Shown piece after piece: positions 13,838-22,700 of a stretch of 64,000 bases of DNA; position 1 is the first letter of the stretch; each line of letters starts with the position of its first letter. The DNA comes from Azospirillum sp. B510 (GTDB taxonomy: Bacteria; Pseudomonadota; Alphaproteobacteria; Azospirillales; Azospirillaceae). The translations under genes were made by a program, and so were the position numbers. The notes below the pieces were generated by a model. The model saw only the letters and a list, made by a program, of their open reading frames with translations, made no database searches and was not told the origin of the DNA. The stretch is from assembly GCF_000010725.1 (NCBI RefSeq), contig NC_013859.1, positions 82,001 through 146,000 on the forward strand. The letters run 5' to 3'.

Positions 13838-15742
13838 TCATTGGCTGGTTGTCGGTCTGGGCAGATCCAGTATGATGTTGGTGCCGTCCGGACCGGAGAC
13901 GATGTCAAGCCGGGCACCAATGGTCCGTGCCCGTCGCCGCATGTTGGCAAGCCCGTAGCCGCCGGGGCGGTCCGCCGCGCCGCCGCATCCCTTGTCGGCG
14001 ACCACCACGCGGACTCCGTCGTCGGTCGGCCGGATCTCGATCGTCACCCGATCCGCCCCCGAATGCCTGGCGGCGTTCATCGTCGCCTCCTGAAGCAGGC
14101 GGAACAGCTCCAGCGCGGTCGAAGACGACCAGCCGGCCCCTTCCGGCAGGGCGTGCATCTGCCAGTCCAGGGCGATGCCGAGCGTGCGGAGCTGGGGTTG
14201 GATGTGATCCCGGAAATTCGCCAGCATCATGCCGGGATCGTCCCCGACCTCGGCCATCGAGGCGATGACCAGACGCAGATCGACCAGCGCCCTGCGCGCC
14301 GCGGTGCCGAAGTCACGCACCTCGGCATCCGTCCGGCGGCTGAGCGCCACCATCGACACCAGCTGGCCGGCGATGCCGTCATGGAGATCGCGGGTCAGGC
14401 GCGACCGTTCGGCTTCGAGCGCGATCGCCCTTTCCTGGGCCTGCTCGCGGGCCAGGCTGATGCGCAGCGCCGCCTCCGCATCGGCGATCTCCCGGCGCAG
14501 TTTGGCGTTGAACTGGTCCACAGCATTCAGCGCCGCCGCGAAGCGCCACATCAGGACGGTGCTGATAAGGCTGAGAAGCATGAAGATGGGGATGGAAAAC
14601 GGGTTGATGAACAGCCGCTTGCCAACGGAGCCGTAGAGGATCGGCGCTTCGTGGAGGATCATCAGCAAGGACAGCAGCGTGGCGCCCAGGACCATATGGG
14701 CACTGTTGCTGCCTCGCCGGAAGGCCGCGTAGGACATCACGCCGACCGCCCAGCAGGACAGGCCCCAGGCGACCGGTGCCGCGACGTACCAGTTCAGGAC
14801 ATGGACGATCTCGGGAGGCAGCAGCAAAAATGCCGAGGTGACTCCCACCGGAAAGGCCGCGAACAGGATGCTGGCCCGCGGCGGGCGGCGGTTCACGAAG
14901 CTGAAGGCGAACGGCACCAGCATCGCCGTCACCCAGGAGAAGGTCAGGTTCGTAAGCTGCATGACCAGCGGTGAAGCCAGAGGCTCCGGTATGACGACGA
15001 CGAGATTGCTGATCGAGTTGAAGAACAGGATGCCGGCATACAGGATATAGGACCATTCCGAGCGGCGAACCGCCCAGACGATCAGCAGCATCACACTGAA
15101 GGCGAACTGCCAGGCGAACAGCAGCTGCGGCAGGATGACCAGAAGGAAATGATGCTGCTGGTACACCGGTCGCAGCAGGCTGTCGGGTCCGGCATGGATG
15201 ACGCTGAGATAGTTCTTCCGGCCGAACAGCATCACCGCGCTGATCTCCACGGTGTTGGTGCCGACCTTCAGCAGCGGGGCCGGGATCGCGATGATGTCCG
15301 GCCAGATCAGGGTGACGATCTGGCCCGAATGCGTCCAATCGCTGTCGTACAGCAAGGCATCGTTGACCCGGACCAGAATGCGGCCGGAATAGTTTGGAAT
15401 CAGCACGGACCATTGCTCCGGGCCGTCCGGGGAGTGATCGAACTCCAACCGGTAGAGCCCCCCGCCGAACCGGCCCGCGCCGGGTACCCTGAAGCTGTGG
15501 GGCAGGGATACGGCGGCCTCCGGAACATCTGCCGGCCGGTCGAGGGTTTCCAGCGGCCGGAACATGGCGCGATCGAGCTCGATGCCGCCCTCCGGGGGAG
15601 ACAGGGTGAACAGCGGCGAGCCGATACCCACCGCCAGAACGGTCAGGTAGAACAGGCCGATGACCGGGCGGCGCAACAGGCGCAGCCATCCGCGGCCTTC
15701 GAGGGCCTCGACGAGGCGTACGGCCACGGCCTCACTCTCCAA
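13838..15742 (-). CDS. 7TMR-DISM sensor histidine kinase, NarX/DesK class
   Basis: A 634-residue inner-membrane kinase. A first membrane segment (about 25-45, LFYLTVLAVGIGSPLFTL) precedes an extracytoplasmic jelly-roll-like domain (about 50-190, with RVPGAGRFGGGLYRLEF and YSGRILVRVNDALLYDSDWT). A block of about seven hydrophobic helices follows (195-400), the 7TMR-DISM layout. A coiled coil leads to a HisKA_3 dimerisation domain with the phospho-His in SRLTRDLHDGIAGQLVSM, then an HATPase domain (ATMNAARHSGADRVTIEI, VADKGCGG, GYGLANMRRRA). The start overlaps the end of the upstream response regulator by about 11 bp, so the pair is one operon. The jelly-roll domain resembles carbohydrate-binding folds, so a surface or sugar ligand is plausible but unproven. 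Confidence 0.88.
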   Translation of the reverse strand: MESEAVAVRLVEALEGRGWLRLLRRPVIGLFYLTVLAVGIGSPLFTLSPPEGGIELDRAMFRPLETLDRPADVPEAAVSLPHSFRVPGAGRFGGGLYRLEFDHSPDGPEQWSVLIPNYSGRILVRVNDALLYDSDWTHSGQIVTLIWPDIIAIPAPLLKVGTNTVEISAVMLFGRKNYLSVIHAGPDSLLRPVYQQHHFLLVILPQLLFAWQFAFSVMLLIVWAVRRSEWSYILYAGILFFNSISNLVVVIPEPLASPLVMQLTNLTFSWVTAMLVPFAFSFVNRRPPRASILFAAFPVGVTSAFLLLPPEIVHVLNWYVAAPVAWGLSCWAVGVMSYAAFRRGSNSAHMVLGATLLSLLMILHEAPILYGSVGKRLFINPFSIPIFMLLSLISTVLMWRFAAALNAVDQFNAKLRREIADAEAALRISLAREQAQERAIALEAERSRLTRDLHDGIAGQLVSMVALSRRTDAEVRDFGTAARRALVDLRLVIASMAEVGDDPGMMLANFRDHIQPQLRTLGIALDWQMHALPEGAGWSSSTALELFRLLQEATMNAARHSGADRVTIEIRPTDDGVRVVVADKGCGGAADRPGGYGLANMRRRARTIGARLDIVSGPDGTNIILDLPRPTTSQ

Positions 15743-16448
15743 GCTGGATCAGCTTGCGTCCGATTGCCTCATAGACCGCCTCCGACCGCGAATTCACCTC
15801 CAGCTTGCGGTAGATGTTCTTGATGTAGGACGGCACCGTCTGCCGCGACAGGCCCAAGCGGTCGGCGATGTCGTTGTAGGTGAAGCCTTTCGCGATCCCC
15901 CAGAGGATGTCTGTCTCGCGCGGGGTCAGCAGCGGCGCCGGCTTGCGGTCCTTGAACGAGCCGTCCTGGACCCGCCTTATGATGTAGCGGGCGATGGAGG
16001 CGGAGATGGGCGAACGCCCCTCGATCAGGCCACGGACGGCCTCCACCATGTCCACCGGCTCGGAATCCTTGAGGATGTAGCCGGACGCTCCGGCGCGGAT
16101 CGCCGTCACCACGCTGTCCTCGTCGCCCAGAACCGAGATCACCATGATCTCGGTGGCCGGAAAGCGGTCCCGAACCTCGCGGATCAGGTCGGTGCCGTGG
16201 CCGTCCGGCAATTGCAGGTCGGTGATCAGAACGGTGGGGAGGAAGCGTTCGCAGGCAGCCCGTGCCGCCTCCAGCGTATCGGCCGTGGCCAGAAGCGCGA
16301 TGCCGTTGCAGGCGGTCAGGGTTTCCGCCAGATGATCGCGCGTCGGTGGGTCGTCCTCAACCAGAACGATCGTGAGCTGATGGGAACCGGCAAGCGGTCG
16401 GTCGTCCGGGCACGATGACATGAATTCCCTGCTGTCCTCGAACGGCAT
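15732..16448 (-). CDS. NarL/LuxR-family response regulator, partner of the adjacent kinase
   Basis: A 238-residue protein. Receiver 26-145: acidic pair in VLVEDDPPTRD, phospho-Asp in VLITDLQLPDGHGTD, Ser in VISVLGDED and Lys in YILKDSE. Residues 170-235 are a GerE helix-turn-helix (LTPRETDILWGIAKGFTYND, IADRLGLSRQTVPSYIKNIY). The ATG at 16448 or the in-frame ATG at 16421 could be the start. It overlaps the kinase gene downstream and is divergent from the giant adhesin gene, with two palindromes in between. The natural inference is that it controls adhesin expression and its own operon. Confidence 0.92.
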   Translation of the reverse strand: MPFEDSREFMSSCPDDRPLAGSHQLTIVLVEDDPPTRDHLAETLTACNGIALLATADTLEAARAACERFLPTVLITDLQLPDGHGTDLIREVRDRFPATEIMVISVLGDEDSVVTAIRAGASGYILKDSEPVDMVEAVRGLIEGRSPISASIARYIIRRVQDGSFKDRKPAPLLTPRETDILWGIAKGFTYNDIADRLGLSRQTVPSYIKNIYRKLEVNSRSEAVYEAIGRKLIQLGE

Positions 16449-16560
16449 GGCTCGGGCCGGCGACCGCCGCGGCCGCCATGCGCGGGATGAACATACCGAT
16501 CGACGATAATCGGCGTTCTCCGGGCCAACAACCCCTTATCGGTGAGCGCCCCGCCCCTTC

Positions 16561-16604
16561 CCCCATATTCATGGGGATGCGCCGACGCCCCCATGATCAT
16601 GGGG
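16561..16604. promoter_or_regulatory. Two tandem palindromes, candidate response-regulator operators
   Basis: CCCCATATTCATGGGG (16561-16576) and CCCCATGATCATGGGG (16589-16604) share the arms CCCCAT and ATGGGG around four variable bases. Their centres are 28 bp apart. Related half-sites lie on each side (CCCCTTAT near 16532, CCCCCTTATGG near 16622). They sit in the 312-bp divergent region between the NarL-type regulator and the adhesin. Their size and symmetry suit a dimeric GerE-type DNA-binding protein. Confidence 0.6.
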
Positions 16605-16760
16605 TGCCGCACCGCCGGGCACCCCCTTATGGTCCGCAACATTGGGTGTTCCGAAGCGACGCGCTGCAACCGCTCGTGACCGTCCCGCATCGTCAGGACG
16701 ATCCCGCAGTGAGTGCAGCCGGTACAGGTGCGCCACCAAGCGGAACGACAGGGGTGCGTT

Positions 16761-19700
16761 GTGAGCGCGATGACGTGTCTTGCCAAGACTGTCCGTATTC
16801 CGATACCGACGGCATTCCACGATGCCATCCCCGGCCGGGGATCGTCCCGAGCACCATGGCACCCGGTGCCCCGGTGTTCCGGACGATCCATCGCCAAACT
16901 GTCGCTGTGGCTGATCGCCAGTGTCGCCCTGATGGAAAGCGCCATCGCACCGGCCTCGGCCCAGACCCTGCCGGCCGGTCCGTCGGTCGCCGCCGGGGCA
17001 GTGTCCATCGCCACCCCGTCGGGCACCAGCGTCATCATCGACCAGACCTCCCGGAACGCCGTCATCAACTGGAACAGCTTCTCCATCGGGTCGGGGAACA
17101 GCGTCGTCATCAACAATGGTGGCGGCGCGACGCTGAACCGCGTCACCGGCAACATCCCGTCGCGCATCGACGGTTCGCTGACCGCGACCGGATCGGTCTA
17201 TCTGATCAACCCGGCCGGTGTGGCTGTGGGACCGGGCGGAAAGGTGCTCACCGGTGGGTCCTTCACTGCCTCCACCCTCGACATTCCGGACGCGGCCTTC
17301 CTGAACGGCGGGGACAAGAACTTTTCCGGCACGTCCAAGGCGACGGTGACCAATGCCGGGTCGATCGGTTCGCTGGGCGGCGACGTGGCGCTGATCGCGC
17401 GGGAGGTGACCAACACCGGCACCCTGACCGCCCCCAACGGCACAGTGGGCCTGGCCGCCGGCTATGAGGTGCTGGTGAAGGATAGCGCGGTCGAGGGTGG
17501 CAAGTTCCAGGTCAAGGTCGGCGGGAGCGACACCGCAGCCACGACCTCCGGGCGGATCGCCGCGGCGGCGGCGGAGATCCGCGCCAATGGCGGCAACGTC
17601 TATGCGCTGGCCGGGAACACCGGCGGCGTGATCGCCGCCACCGGCACCGCCAGCAGCGGGGGACGCATCTTCCTGACCGCCGGTGACGGCGGCACGGTGG
17701 AGGCGGGCGGGACCCTCGCCGCGACCCGGAGGACGGAAACCGGTGCGGTCGAGGGTGGCGACATCCGGGTGTCCGGCGGCACGGCCACGGTGACCGGCAC
17801 GCTGTCGGCCAGGGGATCGGCCGGCAAAGGCAAGGAGGGAAAAGGCAAGGATGGAAAGAGCGCCGCGGGCAAGGGCGGCACGGTGGCGGTCACCGGCACG
17901 GCGGTGAAAGTGGCCGGCACGGCCACGGTGGATGTCTCCGGCAGCCGCGGCGGGGCGATCGCGGTGGGCGGCGACTATCAGGGCGGCAAGGACGCCGCCC
18001 GCAAGACGCTGAAGGAGACTGTGGCGAACGCCAAGACGACCGCCGTCGCCGCCGGGGCACGGCTGTCCGCCGACGGTACCGACGGCGATGGCGGCAGCGT
18101 GGTTGTTTGGTCGGACGAGCATACCGACTTCGCCGGTGCGATCAAGGCGCGGGGGACCGGTGCGGGCGGCAAGGGCGGCGACGCCGAGGTGTCGGGCAAG
18201 GCAACCCTGTCCTTCCGCGGCACCGCGGACCTGAGCGCGGCGGAGGGCGCGTTCGGCACGCTGCTGCTCGACCCCTACAACGTGACGATCTCCGCGGGAT
18301 CGGACAGCAACGTCTCCGACCTCTCCGGCGTGCTGACCGCCGGCGGCAATGACAGCGTGCTCAGCGTCGCCACCCTGAACGGCGCCCTGACATGGGCCAA
18401 CGTCGCGGTGTCCACCGGGGCGGGCGGCAGCCAGGACGGCACCATCACCGTGGCGGCACCCGTGACATGGTCTACCGGCGCCGCGCTGACGCTCGCCGCG
18501 GCCGGCGACATCGTCGTCAACGCCCCGATCACCGCGACGGGAAACGGTGCCGGGTTGAACCTGCAATACGGCGTGGGCCGGGTCTATACGATCGCAAACA
18601 ATGCGTCGGTCACGATGTCGGGTTCCAGCCCGACTCTGCGGATCGGCGAGGCGGGAACGTTCCAGTACTACCAGACGATTTCCAGCTTGGCGGATCTGGC
18701 TTCCATCGACAGCAGCGGGGCGACGGGGCGTTACGCGCTGGTCAAGAACCTGGACGCGGCGGGAACCACCTACACCAACGCGTTGGTATCCCGAAGCTTC
18801 TCCGGCACCTTTGCCGGGCTGGGCAACACCATTTCCAACCTGACGGTCAGCGCCCCCGGGACGGACAATGTCGGTCTGTTCGCGACGATCGGCAGCAGCG
18901 GCACGGTGAGGGATCTCACCCTGACCGGCGCCACCCTGAGCGGCAAGAGCTTTGTCGGCGGTCTGGTCGGCAGCAACGCCGGCACCGTCACCCGAACCCA
19001 CGTTGTCGGGAGCGTGACCGGGGCCGGCGACAAAGTCGGCGGTCTGGCCGGTGCCAACACCGGGGCCATCGGCCAGTCCCATGCCACGGTGGTTGTGACG
19101 GCATCCGGTACCAACATCGGCGGTCTGGTCGGCTACAACATCGGGACCGTCACCCAATCCTATGTCACGGGCAGCGTGACGGGCGGCGCCGGCTCGACCG
19201 GCGGTTTTGTCGGCTTCAACCATGGGGGCGGCTCCATTGCGGATTCCTACACCACGGCAAGCGTCACCCAAGGCTCGTCCGTCGGCGGTTTTGCCGGGGC
19301 GAACGGCGGCGTAGCCACCATTGCGCGATCCTACGCCACGGGATCGATCGTGGGGCAGGGGAGAAACTACACGGGTGGATTCGTCGGCGCTAGATCCGGC
19401 GGCACGATCTCCTCCTCCTACTGGGACAGGGGCACGACAGGCCAGGACGCCAGCATGTTTGGCACTGGCTTGACCACAACGGACGCCTTTTCCTCCGCGT
19501 CCTATGCCGGCTTCGACTTCACCAACACCTGGTATATGGTCGAGGGGTATACGCGGCCATTCCTGCGGTCCGAATACTCCACCATCATCGGCAACACCCA
19601 TCAGCTTCAATTGATGGGGATGGCCCCGTCCGCCGCCTATACGCTGGCCACCGACATCGATGCCCGGGACACCGGCGCCAGCAGCGCCGCCGGTATGTGG

Positions 19701-22700
19701 CGCATCAGCGGAAACCAGAGCGGTTTCGCACCGGTCGGGAATTCCCAGCAGCCCTTCACCGGCTCGCTCGACGGCCAGGGCCATGTCATCCGGGGGCTGA
19801 CCTTCGCCTCCACGGATGGGAGCGCGAAGCTGGGGCTGTTCGGCGTCGTCGGCACGGCGGGCAGCATCCGCGACATCGGCCTGACCGATGTCAGCATCAC
19901 CGGCTCCGGGGCGCAGGCCGGCAGCCTTGCCAGCGAGAACAGCGGCACCATCGTCAACGCCTATGCGACGGGAACCGTGACGGGAGGGACCGGGGTCGGC
20001 GGTCTGGTCGGCCGCAACACCGGCACCATCACGCAATCCCATGCGGCCGTCACCGTGATCGGAGACAGCAATGTCGGCGGTCTTGTCGGCGAATCCGAGG
20101 CCGGAACCGTCAACACCGTTTATGCGACCGGCGCGGTTCATGGGACCAATAGCGTCGGCGGTCTCATCGGCGACAGCTCCGCGGACAGCGTGACGAAGGC
20201 CTATGCGACCGGAGCGGTGAGCGGGAACGCAACCGTCGGCGGCCTGATCGGTGCCCTGCGGAACGGCGCAGGATCTCTTTCGGAGAGCTACGCCACCGGC
20301 GCCGTCACGGCGACGGACAACAAGGCCGGCGGTCTGCTCGGCGGGGTCGAGGACGCCACCGTCACCAACGTCTACGCCACCGGATCGGTCACCGGCACCA
20401 TCGACAACAGCGATGGAGAGCATTTCATCGGCGGCCTGGTGGGCGACAATTATTATGGCACCATCACCAACGCCTATGCGACGGGACTGGTGACCCTGGC
20501 CAACACCTGCACCTCCGGCGACTGCAAGGCGGGCGGGCTGGCCGGCCGGAACGCCGAGGGCAGCATCAACGCCAGCTATTGGGACAAGGGCACGACGGGG
20601 CAGGCGGACGCAGCCGGTACTGGCAACGGCGCCAGAAACACCGTCACCGGCATCGAGACGGCGGACGCTTTCAGCACCGCCACCTATGGCAACTTCGACC
20701 TGACGAACACTTGGTATCTCGTCGACGGCCAGACCCGGCCCTTCCTGCGCTCGGAACACGCCACATCCATCGTCAACGCCCACCAGCTTCAATTGATGGC
20801 GCTGGACCCCACCGCCGCCTACACGCTGGCCGCCGACGTGGACGCCGGCGAAACCGGCGGCGGCAGCGCGGCCGGCATGTGGAGCATCGGCGGAAGCAAG
20901 CACGGGTTCGTGCCGGTCGGGAACAGTTCGACCCCGTTCACCGGCTCGCTCGACGGCCAGGGGCACGTCATCCAGCGGCTGGCGATCAGACCGGAAGATT
21001 ATTCCGGGACGAATCAGGGGCTGTTCGGCGTCATCGGTGCCGCCGGCAACGTCCATGACGTCGGCCTGACCGATATCGCCATCACCGGCGCCGGCTATAC
21101 CGTCGGCGGTCTTGCCGGCCAGAACGACGGTACCATCACCAACGCCTATGTCACCGGGAGCGTCCAGGGGTCTGCGCTCGGCGGTCTCGTCGGCAAGAAC
21201 ACTGGCACGATCACCCGATCCTACGTTACGGCAATGGTGTCGCACCCCACGGTCGGCGGCGATGAGATCGGCGGTCTGGTCAGCGAGAACACCGGCACGA
21301 TCACCCAGTCCTATGCGACCGGGGACGTCACCGGCCGTGGCACGGTCGGCGGCTTTGCCGCCAAGAATTCCGGCACGATCACCCAGTCCTACGCCACGGG
21401 GGCGCTGACCGGCACCATCGGCACCGATTTCGGCGGTTTCGTCGGCAACAACACGGGCAGCATTTCCCAATCCTACGCAACCGGCGGCGCGGTATCCGCC
21501 AACATGTCGGTCGGCGGCTTCGTCGGGATGAACACCGGCGCCATCAGTCAATCCTATGCGGCGAAATCCGTGTCGGGATCCTCGATGGTCGGCGGATTCT
21601 TTGGCTTTTATGCCGGCGGTACCATCACATCCTCCTATTTCGACACCACCGTCGCCGGGACGACCGAACATGCCGGTTCGGCGTCCACGGTGGCTGGAAT
21701 GACCGGCCTGACGACGGCGCAGTTCCAGGACACGGCGTCGTTCATGACGGGGGCCTCCGGCTGGGATTTCGACAGCGTTTGGGTACCGCCCAGCAGCGGC
21801 TATTATCCCGTTCTCTACGCCATGGCGCCCGTGACCTGGGTCAAGGCCCTATCGGCCGACACGGTCTATAGCAGCGGTTCGGGCACGGTGACCGCGATTG
21901 GCACGCAGAGCAGCCTCAGCAACTACATCTTCGGCAAGGCCGGCGACAGCCTGACCCTGACCGGCGCCACGATCGCCACCGACCCGACCGCCGCCGTTTC
22001 GGCAACGCCGACCACCGCCAGCCAACCCGCGTCGAACGCGACGGTCACCAGCGCCAAGGGCACGGACTATCGGGTGTTCTATTACGGCAGTGCCGCGCTG
22101 ACCGTGACTCCGGCGGCGCTGACGATCACCGCCGGCAACGCCACCAAGACCTATGGCGATACGGCGACGCTGAGCGGCTACACGGTCACGGGCCTGAAGA
22201 ACAGCGACAGCGTGACCGGGGTGACTCTGTCCAGCACCGGCACCGCTGCAACCGCCGGGGTCGGCAGCTACAGCATCAGCGGCTCCAGCGCACAGGGCAC
22301 GGGGCTGTCGAACTACACGGTGAGCTACACCGACGGCACGCTGACGGTGAACCCGGCAACGCTGACGATCGCCGCCGACGACGTGACCAAGACCTACGGC
22401 GACACGGCGACCCTGACCGGCTTCACGGCCACCGGGCTGAAGAACAGCGACAGGGTGACCGGGGTTTCCCTGTCCAGCACCGGCGGCACGGCGGTGACCG
22501 ATGGAGTCGGCAGCTACGCCATTACGGCGTCGTCGGCCCGAGGCACCGGACTGTCGAACTACACGGTGAGCTACACCGGCGGCACGCTGACGGTTAACCC
22601 GGCAACGCTAACGATCGCCGCCGACGGCGTTACCAAGACCTACGGCGATACGGCGAGCGTGAGCGGCTATGCGGTCACGGGCCTGAAGGACAGCGACAGG

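Noticed and set aside
16569..21671. A 1700-codon open frame on the minus strand opposite the adhesin
   Set aside because: It is a shadow of the high-GC, repeat-rich adhesin gene. Its composition (Gly/Ala/Asp/Arg-rich without domains) is that of an antisense frame, while the plus frame has a signal peptide, TPS domain and GLUG repeats.
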